Source: Opitutaceae bacterium (GTDB lineage Bacteria; Verrucomicrobiota; Verrucomicrobiia; Opitutales; Opitutaceae). Taken from it: a stretch of 58,569 bases of DNA. The DNA is taken from NCBI GenBank assembly GCA_947474995.1, contig CANJNJ010000008.1, forward strand, positions 1-58,569, read 5' to 3'. The notes beneath the pieces are model-generated. The model was not told where the DNA came from. It saw only the letters and a program-made list of their open reading frames with translations, and searched no databases. Shown piece after piece: positions 44,317 to 52,376 of this stretch. Numbering within the stretch: position 1 is the first letter of the stretch; each line of letters starts with the position of its first letter. The translations under genes were made by a program, and so were the position numbers.

Positions 44317-45273
44317 CTAGGGTTGAGCCGCCCCGCGCCGCGGGCCGAGCACGTGCAGGATGACCAGGGCCGAGCCAATGCGAACATCGCCGTGTGCGGC
44401 CTGCAGGAGCGGCGCGAGTTGCGCCAGATCTCCCGGCCCGAGGGCCGAGGCCAAGGCGTGACTGGCCTCAAAGCGCATATGGGGCTCCGCCGTCTCCGAC
44501 AGCAAAACCTCTTGCAACCGGCCGACCCAGGCGCGTTCGTGCGTCGCAGAAACCCGCAGGGCCAGCGCGGCACTGAGCAAATAAACTTCCACGTCCGTAC
44601 CGGGTCGCTCCGCAAGGGCCGCGCGCGCCAGCGCCGACCGGACACCGGCGTCGTCGGGCTTGAGCCAGCGCAGGACATAGCCCGCGCGCCGCCGGGCCAC
44701 CGGGTGTTGAGACACAAGCTTGCCGACGATTCGCTGTAACGCATCAGGTTCCCCGGCCAGGGCCAGCGCCCACCATGGCAACAGGGTCTCCTGCTCCGGC
44801 TCGTTCGCCACCATTTGGCGCGCCAACGCGACCGCTCCCGCCGATGGCCTAAACCCGAGCTTGTCCAAGCTCTCGATCGCCGTGGCCACATCCGGGCCCG
44901 CTTCGAGCAGGCGGGCTGCAATCCGGGCCTGCCAGGCGGCGCGCTCGGCGGCAGACGACGCCGACGCCGCGAGGACACGCCAGGTGCCAATCTCAAATTC
45001 CTTCGGTGCGGTCCGGCGCAACTCGGCTTCAAACTCAAGCCGCGCCGGTTCGGTTTCCCCCAGGCCAATGAGGGCTTCGGCCGCGTGCACCTTTATCCAG
45101 CCCGTTTCTTCCAGCAAGGCGCGCTGGAGGGTCTGGGAGGCAGCCGACTTCAATACTTCAGATTGCTTCATTTCAACGGAGCCAGGTGGAACCAAATTGT
45201 CGCCCGCGCGGGACGCGGTCGGTTTCATCACAAATAAAAGTGGCAACGCGACAGCGGAACGAAACAAGGGCAT
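44317..45273 (-). CDS. Exported HEAT-repeat-like protein
   Basis: A 318-residue protein starting MPLFRSAVALPLLFVMKPTASR with a short signal-like hydrophobic stretch. The rest is Ala/Leu-rich helical repeats (KVHAAEALIGLGETEPARLEF, ARRRAGYVLRWLKPDDAGV, RFEASHALASALGPGDLAQ) typical of HEAT/PBS-lyase-like repeats. Such exported repeat proteins are common next to planctomycete and verrucomicrobial sugar clusters and probably act as scaffolds. There is no catalytic motif. It ends 61 bases before the next gene. Confidence 0.75.
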   Translation of the reverse strand: MPLFRSAVALPLLFVMKPTASRAGDNLVPPGSVEMKQSEVLKSAASQTLQRALLEETGWIKVHAAEALIGLGETEPARLEFEAELRRTAPKEFEIGTWRVLAASASSAAERAAWQARIAARLLEAGPDVATAIESLDKLGFRPSAGAVALARQMVANEPEQETLLPWWALALAGEPDALQRIVGKLVSQHPVARRRAGYVLRWLKPDDAGVRSALARAALAERPGTDVEVYLLSAALALRVSATHERAWVGRLQEVLLSETAEPHMRFEASHALASALGPGDLAQLAPLLQAAHGDVRIGSALVILHVLGPRRGAAQP

Positions 45274-45358
45274 GAAGGGAACCGGATTGACGCCGCGCTC
45301 ATTGCCACCCGGCGTCAAATCCAAATCGTTTCCGCAAAGGACCACCGCCAAACCCAAC

Positions 45359-45418
45359 GGGAGCGCGGCCGCCCCGGCCGCCCGAGTCTGCCGTGCGACC
45401 AAGGACGGTCGCGCTCCC
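45359..45418. terminator. 60-base hairpin region after the TonB receptor gene
   Basis: GGGAGCGCGGCC (45359-45370) pairs with GGTCGCGCTCCC (45407-45418) with one mismatch, and an inner GGCCGCCCCGGCC is also palindromic. It lies in the 172-base gap between the receptor and the HEAT-like gene. It may end or weaken transcription between them. Confidence 0.5.
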
Positions 45419-45445
45419 AACTCGAAGCGACGTGACCGCCACAAC

Positions 45446-47824
45446 TCAGTACTTGTACGTCAGGGTCAAACGGAACGTCCGATCCATCGCGCGATAGATC
45501 AGGGAGTCCTGAATCGAGTAAACGATCTTGTCGCTGTTCGCGAGGTTCAGGATGTTGAGTTGGACGTTCCAGCGGTCCCGTCCGTAGCCGATCAGTCCGT
45601 CAAAGATGTCGCTCGAGGGCATGAAGAACGTGTTGCCGCTGTCCCCGGGAGCGACCCCACGGTGCCGCCAGTCGGCGCCGACATACCAGCCCTTGCCCGG
45701 GCCGCCTTGGAACGTGTATTTTCCAATCAACGAATAGCTCGCGTCGCGCGGCACCTGGTTGAACTGCAGGCCGGTCTCGTTCTTCGAATCCACCTTGCTG
45801 TAGGCCAGGATCAGATCCAGTCCGGGCATCGGTCCCCACGCGATGTCCATCTCATAACCCTTGGTCTTTTGCGTTCCCGCGGGCACCGAGATGAAACCGC
45901 CACCCAAGGACGGCGGATTGATCACCTGCACAAGCACGTTGGTGAGTTCCATGTCGAAGACCGAGGCCGTGGCGACGAGCTTGCCGCCGTACATATCGAG
46001 CTTGATGCCGCCTTCCTTGATTTTGCCCTCTTGGTTGGGGAACTTGGTATTCGTCGCGGGATTCAGCGTGTTGATCGGAATATAGGTCTGGCCCACCTGG
46101 CCAAAGATGCTCAGGCCGGGAACGGGTTTGCCGACCACGCCGTATTTCGACGTCCACTGCTGGTTCGAGATGAAGGCCGTCGTCGCCGGATTCACCACGA
46201 ACCGGCGATTGGCGATACTGGCGGGGGAGTCGAAACCGTACGTGGTGGTGTCGATCTTGTCGTCGCGCGCGCCGGCCGTGAAGATCAACTTGTTGTCGAG
46301 GAGCGCAATGTTGTCCTGGAAGCCAAACGCGTAGGCGTGGTTCTTGTTGTCGCCGTTGAAGGAATTGAAACTTGGCGTCGTCGCCTCGAGCGCCTTGCGG
46401 TCAAATCCGGAAAAATCCGGCCGGAGGGCCGAGAACGAATTGGCGACTGCCGTCGTGTTTTTCGGATTGGGAATCGCCCAGAAGAAGAATGCGCGTTCGG
46501 TCTGGGTGTTGGTGAGCTGGCCGTTGACGACCACCGTGTGCTTGACCGACCCCGTCATGAATTTGCCGACGATATCCAGGTAGGCGCCGGTGTGGATCTT
46601 GTAGCCGGAAAATTCCCGGAGCGTGAGGTTCGTGCGGAAATCCGCCACGCGGGGATCCGCCTGGGAAATGAAGCTGGACGTGCCATTGACGAGCTGGCCC
46701 GCCGCATTCGTGTACTGCACGATGGCCCCGGTACTGGTGACCGGCGTGGGCAGGGTCAGTGCATAACTCGGGCCCTGGTCGCCATACGCCTGGTTATTGC
46801 GCGCCACGAGCCGCATCGTCCATTTGCTGTCATCCTGGGCGGCGATGGTGTATTCGACGCCGGCCTCGTAGGTACGCACGTTCCCCGGGGAATTGTCGTC
46901 CGGCGGCGCGTTGTTGATTTCCTTCGAGACCGGGAACTTCGGATTGTTGAGGACCGGGGCGAACGTGGGATTGAGCGGGTCCTTCCAACCCGTGGCAAAG
47001 ACTGTGGCGTTGGTGATGGCCACGTCATGCTTCATGTAGCTGAACCGGGCCCAGGCGCGCCCGCCGGATTTCGAGTCACCGAGCAGGTGCGTCCAGGAGA
47101 AGGTGGCGTTGGTGGAGTCGTTCCGGCCGGCCCCCCAGTACCGCCGGCCGTTTTGTTGCGCCACCACCGCGCGATAGGCGTCGCGCTTGCCCACGGGCCG
47201 GGTGGTATCGATCATGGCGCGGACATATTTGTCGTAGGACTGCGCCTGAAACTGGACGACCGTCTGCGGGGTAAAGCGCGGCCACTTGCTGATCTTATTG
47301 ATCACGCCACCCATGCTGGTCGTGCCGTAGAGCGCGCCGGCCGGACCCTTGATGACCTCCACCCTTTCATAGCTGGAGGCATCGTCGACCGCGCCGACGG
47401 CGGTTGCGGTCAGGTCGGGCAAACCGTCCCGAATGCCGAAGCCGGCCGTGGAACTGATCGCAAAGCCCCGCAGGGTGAAACTCTCAAACCGTGGGGAAAG
47501 GGGCGAGGTGGCCTGAATGCCGGAAACGAACGACAGGACCTCGAGGGCGCTGACCGGCGCCTTGTCCGCGAAGAATTGTTCGCTCAGGCCAATCACCGAG
47601 AGCGGCACATCGCTATTCGGCAGGGCGACCCGCGACGCGCCCATCGTTTCGGACATGCCATAGCCGGTGTCCCGCTGATTTTTCACGAGGAAAGGAGACA
47701 GCACAACGGTCTCGTCGGCCATCGCGGCCGAAGTCGACGACGACGGCTGCGGCGCGGTTTGCGCTCGAGCCGGCAAAACCAAGACGGTGCTCAAAAGCAC
47801 ACTGAGGCTAAGGATTCGTTTCAT
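45446..47824 (-). CDS. TonB-dependent outer-membrane receptor
   Basis: A 792-residue protein starting MKRILSLSVLLSTVLVLP with a signal peptide to ARAQ; the 15 codons upstream are rejected. DETVVLSPFLVKNQRDTGY looks like the TonB-box region usual in Verrucomicrobia. The plug follows (GLSEQFFADKAPVSALEVLS, SYERVEVIKGPAGALYGTTS with the GPAGALYG signature), then the 22-strand barrel, ending in an aromatic residue (TFRLTLTYKY). By style it is siderophore-receptor-like, but in this setting it may import an oligosaccharide. It lies downstream of the cytochrome gene with a 245-base gap that may hold its own promoter. Confidence 0.92.
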   Translation of the reverse strand: MKRILSLSVLLSTVLVLPARAQTAPQPSSSTSAAMADETVVLSPFLVKNQRDTGYGMSETMGASRVALPNSDVPLSVIGLSEQFFADKAPVSALEVLSFVSGIQATSPLSPRFESFTLRGFAISSTAGFGIRDGLPDLTATAVGAVDDASSYERVEVIKGPAGALYGTTSMGGVINKISKWPRFTPQTVVQFQAQSYDKYVRAMIDTTRPVGKRDAYRAVVAQQNGRRYWGAGRNDSTNATFSWTHLLGDSKSGGRAWARFSYMKHDVAITNATVFATGWKDPLNPTFAPVLNNPKFPVSKEINNAPPDDNSPGNVRTYEAGVEYTIAAQDDSKWTMRLVARNNQAYGDQGPSYALTLPTPVTSTGAIVQYTNAAGQLVNGTSSFISQADPRVADFRTNLTLREFSGYKIHTGAYLDIVGKFMTGSVKHTVVVNGQLTNTQTERAFFFWAIPNPKNTTAVANSFSALRPDFSGFDRKALEATTPSFNSFNGDNKNHAYAFGFQDNIALLDNKLIFTAGARDDKIDTTTYGFDSPASIANRRFVVNPATTAFISNQQWTSKYGVVGKPVPGLSIFGQVGQTYIPINTLNPATNTKFPNQEGKIKEGGIKLDMYGGKLVATASVFDMELTNVLVQVINPPSLGGGFISVPAGTQKTKGYEMDIAWGPMPGLDLILAYSKVDSKNETGLQFNQVPRDASYSLIGKYTFQGGPGKGWYVGADWRHRGVAPGDSGNTFFMPSSDIFDGLIGYGRDRWNVQLNILNLANSDKIVYSIQDSLIYRAMDRTFRLTLTYKY

Positions 47825-48069
47825 TTTAGGATTTGGCCGGGGGGATTGCTTGCAGTGTTCAATGCGCAAGGCGCACCAACTCTCGGCTAGCTACAAATCG
47901 CCCCTCCCCTCATTGCCAAGCCATTCGTCCTGGTTCCCGTGAGAGGCCAGGGCGGACGACCCCGCCCGCCGACCCTCCGGGCCGCCCCGGGAAGGCCACG
48001 TCAGGGCGTTGCCCGGTCGCGCCGCCCTTTAGTCCGGCCCATTCGCCGTCGACGGGATGGCCGGCGGCG

Positions 48070-48444
48070 TCACTTCAGCGTTTGCAGGTACGCGATGAGT
48101 TCCTGGCGCTCCTTCGGCTCGGGCAGTCCCGGAAAGGGCATCGCGTTGCCGGGAATATAGGTCTGCGGATTTTCGAGATACGCATCCAGGGTGGCGTCAC
48201 TCCACACGATTTTGGAATTCTTCATCGCCCGGCTGTAGCGAAACCCCGGCACCGTGCCCGCCTGGCGACCGATCAGGCCACGCAGGTCCGGCCCCGGCGT
48301 AACCGCGCCTTGCCCCGGAGTATGGCAGGCCGCGCACGTTGCAAATAATTCCCGCCCCTTATCCGGGTTGCCTGCCGCCGCCAACCCCGAGGCGCAAAGG
48401 GTCGCAAGCGTCAAAATTCCCAACGAACAAAAGCGGCGGCTCAT
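48070..48444 (-). CDS. Small exported c-type cytochrome
   Basis: A 124-residue protein starting MSRRFCSLGILTLATLCA with a signal peptide to GLAAA. Heme motif CAACH (in RELFATCAACHTPGQG) and a distal Met in YIPGNAMPFPGLP mark it as a class I monoheme cytochrome. The gene starts 14 bases after the GMC oxidoreductase gene ends, so it is the probable electron acceptor of that enzyme. The codons upstream of 48444 overlap the GMC gene and are not used. Confidence 0.93.
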   Translation of the reverse strand: MSRRFCSLGILTLATLCASGLAAAGNPDKGRELFATCAACHTPGQGAVTPGPDLRGLIGRQAGTVPGFRYSRAMKNSKIVWSDATLDAYLENPQTYIPGNAMPFPGLPEPKERQELIAYLQTLK

Positions 48445-48458
48445 GCCAGTAAGTGGGT

Positions 48459-50219
48459 TCACAGCCGTCCCGGCTTGCGGTTGTATCGAACGAGATCCTC
48501 CCCCAGCCGCAACGAGAGAGCCGCGACCAGTTCGGAGGGATTGAAACCCGCGTTTTGGGCAAAGGTCGACGCCCCCGCCACAAACAGATTGTCCGCGTCC
48601 CAATGCTGCCCGCGCGGCGAGACCACGCTGGTCGCCGAGTCGGAGCCCATGATCGTGCCCCCGGTGATATGGGTGCCGTGATAAAGCCGCGCATCGTACG
48701 GACGGCCACGGGGAACCGCCGGGCCGACCACCGTCGCTCCCATCGCCCGGGCAATCTTTTCCGCCTGCGCCGTGCAGTAGGCCGACATGCGCCGTTCGTT
48801 TTCCCGGTAATCAAAGGTGATGCGCAGGAGTGGCTGCCCGTAGGCGTCCGTGTAGTCCGGATCCAGATCGAGGAAATTCTCGCGGTGCGGATAGCAACTA
48901 CCCTGCACGCCGATCGAAAATGAATGCGCGTACCAATCGGCGTTGGCCTGTTTCCACGCCGTGCCCCAGCGCGGGGTTCCCGGCGGCACGCTGCGGGCGG
49001 AAATCGGCGTGCCGGAGCCCATGCCCACGCCCGTCGTGCCCCCGCCGAAGAAGCCGAGCCCGGCATGATCAAAATTGTCGTCGTTGAATTCGTCGATCAG
49101 GTGACCCGCCGCCCCGGCGGAGAAGAAGGGATTGATCCAGCGGTCGCGGAAAAAAACCCCGACCCCCGACGTGGTCTGGAAGCAGAGATTCTTGCCGACG
49201 GCGCCCTGCCCGGTCGCGGGATCATAGGCGCGTCCGATCCGGCTGCCGAGCAGCAGGCGGGTCGTGGTCATGGTAAACGCGGCCAGCACCACGACGTCCG
49301 CGGGTTGGTAGTACTCTTCTCCCGTCATAAGGTCGAGATACCGCACGCCGCGCGCGTGGCGGGAGGCCGCGTCGTAATCGACCGCCAGCACGTGGGCGTG
49401 CTGACGCAGCTCAAAGTGCGGCTGCCTTTCCAGCCAGGGATACAACAACGCCGCCGGGGTGCCCTTGGCGTTGGCCTCGCAAACATACCGGCCGCAATGT
49501 CCACAAAACTGGCAGGCCCCGAGCCTCATGCCATCGGGATTCACGTAGGCGCCCGGGGAATTGGCCGCGGGCATCGGGAACGGGCGATACCCAAATTCAC
49601 GCTCGGCCGTTTCCTTGAACATCAATCCCGCCTCGGTCGCCTCGAGCGGTTTCTGCGGGTACTCGTTCTGCCGCGGATCCTCGAACGGGTTGCCGCCCGG
49701 CTGTACTTGTCCGCGCAGATTGCCCGCCTTGCCCGCGATCCCGAAGAGTTTCTCGAACCGATCGTAGTACGGTTCGAGCTCGTCGTAACTCACGCCCCAG
49801 TCCTGCACCGGCATGTCGGCCGGGATCGCGGCCTTGCCGTAGCGCCGCACCAGGCGCGAATAGAGCTCGGAGTTGTAGCCGGCCCAGCGGTGCGACTCGC
49901 CGTTCCAATGATTGCCCGCGCCTCCCACGCCCGTGCCGGGCAGAAACGACGCGAGCCGCCGCATGGGCCGCGACGCGTCGGCGCGGGAATGCCGCAACGT
50001 GTAGGTTTCGGCCGACGCATTTTGCATCAGGCCCGCGCGCACGGACCAGCGCAGCTCGTCGCGCTGACTCGGAATCTTGGCCTCGGCGCCGTCGCGCACG
50101 TCCCCGCCGCGCTCCAGCACCAGTGTGTCGATGCCCGCGGGGGCGAGCTGCCGGGAAATCAAGCCGGCCGCCAGGCCGCCGCCGACAATGACCACCGTGC
50201 GTCGAGGAAGGGTCTTCAT
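48459..50219 (-). CDS. GMC-family FAD oxidoreductase (large subunit type)
   Basis: A 586-residue enzyme. The FAD-binding TVVIVGGGLAAGLISRQL is at the N-terminus, PGTGVGGAGNHWNGES is the GMC substrate/FAD loop, and the C-terminal domain has GTHITGGTIMGSDSATSVV and NLFVAGASTFAQNAGFNPSE. A Cys-rich CQFCGHCGRYVCEANAKGTP lies at ~230-250 (4-Cys cluster, a likely Fe-S or structural site known in some dehydrogenases of this class). It has no signal peptide of its own and probably travels with subunit 3 through Tat, as in gluconate 2-dehydrogenase and sorbitol dehydrogenase. The likely reaction is oxidation of a sugar or sugar alcohol in the periplasm, with electrons passed to the adjacent cytochrome. 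Confidence 0.92.
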   Translation of the reverse strand: MKTLPRRTVVIVGGGLAAGLISRQLAPAGIDTLVLERGGDVRDGAEAKIPSQRDELRWSVRAGLMQNASAETYTLRHSRADASRPMRRLASFLPGTGVGGAGNHWNGESHRWAGYNSELYSRLVRRYGKAAIPADMPVQDWGVSYDELEPYYDRFEKLFGIAGKAGNLRGQVQPGGNPFEDPRQNEYPQKPLEATEAGLMFKETAEREFGYRPFPMPAANSPGAYVNPDGMRLGACQFCGHCGRYVCEANAKGTPAALLYPWLERQPHFELRQHAHVLAVDYDAASRHARGVRYLDLMTGEEYYQPADVVVLAAFTMTTTRLLLGSRIGRAYDPATGQGAVGKNLCFQTTSGVGVFFRDRWINPFFSAGAAGHLIDEFNDDNFDHAGLGFFGGGTTGVGMGSGTPISARSVPPGTPRWGTAWKQANADWYAHSFSIGVQGSCYPHRENFLDLDPDYTDAYGQPLLRITFDYRENERRMSAYCTAQAEKIARAMGATVVGPAVPRGRPYDARLYHGTHITGGTIMGSDSATSVVSPRGQHWDADNLFVAGASTFAQNAGFNPSELVAALSLRLGEDLVRYNRKPGRL

Positions 50220-50237
50220 TTCGCGCGCAAGTGCGGG

Positions 50238-50984
50238 TTAGCCGAAGTCCTCGATGGACTTGGGATCGCTGGCGCCGGGGAAAGGCTTGCCCCGGTACTT
50301 TACGACATTGAGGCCGTTGACGGCCGGCAGCCCGGGATACCCCACCATTTTCCAAAACACCTTGTCCCGATTTCCGCCATAGATCGGATCGGCGTAACAC
50401 GCCTGGACGAAAAGCGGGTAGACCAATTCGTTGAACCACTCCGCGAGCGGCACCCGCGGATCACCCACCTTGCCATCGGCGATCGCGACGAGGAAGGCAT
50501 TGGCTTCGACCGCGTTCAATTCCTCAAATCGCCGGCCGTGCTGTCGCCGGACGGCCTGATTTGCCGCCGCAATTCCCGCCCGGAAAAATTCCTCCGGCGT
50601 CAGCGGCAATTGATAGCCGTGCTCCGGGAGACCCGGCCGCCACGGCCCGCACCGATACAATCGGTCCCCTTGGCCAAAGGCACCCGCGAGCTGGCGATCC
50701 ATGAAGATGGCGAGGCCGCAGTCCGTCCCGCGCGGCGTCAATGCGTCCGCCGGGCACATCACGTCCACCAGCGCCTCGACAAACGCCGCCTCGTTGGGAC
50801 TCAGCAATTGATAGCCGGGTGGCGGCGCCTCCGCCGGCGTGGCCGCGGCCGCCCCCGCGGCGACGCTCGCGGCGGTCGGAACCGTGGCGAGCCCTGCGAG
50901 CACGGCTGCCTGGCGCAGAAATTCGCGGCGGCCGGATTCCGGGCCGCGCCCCGCGGGCGGCGATTCTGGGGCTCCGTCTTTCAC
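50238..50984 (-). CDS. Gluconate 2-dehydrogenase subunit 3 family protein (Tat signal)
   Basis: A 248-residue protein with a twin-arginine signal (GRREFLRQAAVLAGLATVP) and start GTG at 50984. The mature part YQLLSPNEAAFVEALVDVMCPAD, DRQLAGAFG and AVNGLNVVKYRGKPFPGA matches the small subunit (gamma) that escorts the FAD subunit. It lies 18 bases before the GMC gene. The GTG overlaps the TGA of an upstream short frame (GTGA). It probably carries the GMC subunit across the membrane folded. Confidence 0.92.
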   Translation of the reverse strand: MKDGAPESPPAGRGPESGRREFLRQAAVLAGLATVPTAASVAAGAAAATPAEAPPPGYQLLSPNEAAFVEALVDVMCPADALTPRGTDCGLAIFMDRQLAGAFGQGDRLYRCGPWRPGLPEHGYQLPLTPEEFFRAGIAAANQAVRRQHGRRFEELNAVEANAFLVAIADGKVGDPRVPLAEWFNELVYPLFVQACYADPIYGGNRDKVFWKMVGYPGLPAVNGLNVVKYRGKPFPGASDPKSIEDFG

Positions 50985-51121
50985 GCGGACACTCCGACCG
51001 GCATCTCCGCGGCGCCGGCACCGTCGGCCGCCGGCGTCACGCGGCGCGTGGTGACGATGCTCCGAACCGTTCGGAGAATGCGGGAACCGCGTTCCCGGCC
51101 AATGACGAGTGCAGTTTCCAT
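50981..51121 (-). CDS. Short basic reading frame coupled to the dehydrogenase operon (uncertain)
   Basis: A 46-codon frame starting METALVIGRERGSRILRTV and ending MPVGVSA, with its TGA overlapping the GTG of the subunit 3 gene. It is Arg-rich with no membrane segment. It could be a leader peptide that sets translation of the operon, or chance; no match is recognised. A clear ribosome-binding site is not seen. Confidence 0.3.
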   Translation of the reverse strand: METALVIGRERGSRILRTVRSIVTTRRVTPAADGAGAAEMPVGVSA

Positions 51122-51436
51122 GAAATTAGGGCGCAGGCACGAGTCCGGAGATTCATTGCCGAGGGCCCACTCGTCAATCCTGGTCCCCAACCGATGCCAT
51201 GCCTGCGCGCGGCCCGGCGCCCGGAGAAAATTCCGTTGCCCGCGGCGCGGCGGTCTTGAAAAAATTAATGCGCTGCACCCGCTCCAGCCCTTCACCTGCC
51301 GGTCGCGGCCGGCAAATCCCGGGAGTTTCGCCCCCCGCCTTCGCCCGGCATTTTCTTTGGCCTCCCCGGGAGTCCAGCAGCGCCGGGTTGTGTCGCGGCC
51401 GCGGGGCGATTGGGCTGCGCCCCGTCACAATTTACC
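51122..51436. promoter_or_regulatory. Divergent control region between the dehydrogenase operon and the aldolase gene
   Basis: The gap between the two divergent units is 452 bases in all, from 50985 to 51436. TTGAAAAAATTAATG near 51255-51270 is the only AT-rich patch. Short palindromes occur around 51300-51315 (GGTCGCGGCCGG). No operator is recognised. It is the natural place for binding by the GntR/LacI hybrid regulator at 52377-53465. Confidence 0.35.
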
Positions 51437-52267
51437 ATGAACCCCGAACCTGTGAGCCCACCCTCGCTCTTGCGCGTCAACCGGCTCCTGGCCCATATGC
51501 GCGCCGGGGAACTGGAACACCTGTATAGCCTCGGGAATTTCGCGTCGCCGCGCTACGTCGACTATATCTGCGCGAGCGGACATTTTCAGTCGCTGTGGTT
51601 CGACCTCGAGCACTTTGACATTCCCACCCACGAGCTCGCCGTGCTCAACCTGGTCGCGCGGGCCTACCCGGTGACAACAATCGCCCGTTTCAAGGCGGCC
51701 GACTATCAAACCGTCATGCGCATCATGGAGACCGGCGTGGGCGGCATCATGTGCGCCATGGTCGAGAGCGCGGCCGAGGCCGAGCAGATTGTGCGATGGG
51801 CGAAGTTCCGGAATCCCACGCCCGGCCCGGGTGAAGTCACCGGACTGCGCGGCTGGAACGGCGGCGGCCCCGATGCCCGCTACGGTATGGTCCCGGCGAC
51901 GGACTACGTGCGGCATCAAAACACCGAAATCGCGATCCTCTGCCAGATTGAAACGCCCGAGGCGCTGGCCCGCCTCAATGAGATTGCCGCGGTGCCCGGA
52001 GTCGACGGCTTGTTCTTCGGTCCCGGCGACTACGCCCACCGGATCGGTCACCTCGGAAAAATCACCCACCCGGAGGTACTTCAGGCGATGCAGCTCGTGG
52101 CGGCGGCCTGCAAGCGCAACGGGAAGTTTCTCGGCACCATCGGCATCGGCCGCGAACATTACCTGAAAGTAAAAGAGATCGGCGCGCGGTTGATTTGCCC
52201 CGGCGGCGACCTGCGCGTGATGAACCACGGCCTGCGTGAATTGGTAAAGTCTTTCAGCGACGTGTAA
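51437..52267 (+). CDS. HpcH/HpaI-family aldolase
   Basis: A 276-residue class II retro-aldolase. The catalytic His in WFDLEHFDIP (D-x-E-H), metal-binding Glu in ILCQIETPEALAR and Asp in GLFFGPGDYAHRIG match the family. It would cleave a 2-keto-3-deoxy or 4-hydroxy-2-keto acid to pyruvate or a related keto acid plus an aldehyde. The ATG at 51437 is preferred to a TTG nine codons upstream. A second aldolase of the same family lies at 53804. It starts 452 bases from the divergent oxidoreductase operon. Confidence 0.92.
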   Translation: MNPEPVSPPSLLRVNRLLAHMRAGELEHLYSLGNFASPRYVDYICASGHFQSLWFDLEHFDIPTHELAVLNLVARAYPVTTIARFKAADYQTVMRIMETGVGGIMCAMVESAAEAEQIVRWAKFRNPTPGPGEVTGLRGWNGGGPDARYGMVPATDYVRHQNTEIAILCQIETPEALARLNEIAAVPGVDGLFFGPGDYAHRIGHLGKITHPEVLQAMQLVAAACKRNGKFLGTIGIGREHYLKVKEIGARLICPGGDLRVMNHGLRELVKSFSDV

Positions 52268-52275
52268 CGGCTCGA

Positions 52276-52299
52276 GTAGCGCCGGTCTCCGACCGGCGT
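52276..52299. repeat. 24-base GTAG hairpin after the aldolase gene, copy 2
   Basis: GTAGCGCCGGTCTCCGACCG and on to GCGT, differing from the copy at 26876 in two positions. It lies 8 bases after the aldolase stop and is followed by a stretch with TTTTTT flanked by the inverted pair TCGCGT/ACGCGA, so it may end the transcript. Confidence 0.8.
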
Positions 52300-52376
52300 T
52301 CAACCGGCTGCATCGCGGCTCGCGTCCGTTTTTTGGCGACGCGAATCGGGCGGACGCATGCGGCTCGTCGGCTCGC

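Noticed and set aside
44720-47890. A 1056-codon frame on the plus strand across the TonB receptor gene
   Set aside because: It is the antisense shadow of a real receptor with a signal peptide, plug and barrel. Its translation is Arg/Gly/His-rich with no domain order, as expected in GC-rich DNA.
48924-51440. An 838-codon plus-strand frame across the GMC and subunit 3 genes
   Set aside because: Antisense shadow; the minus-strand proteins carry clear family motifs, and the frame's product has none.
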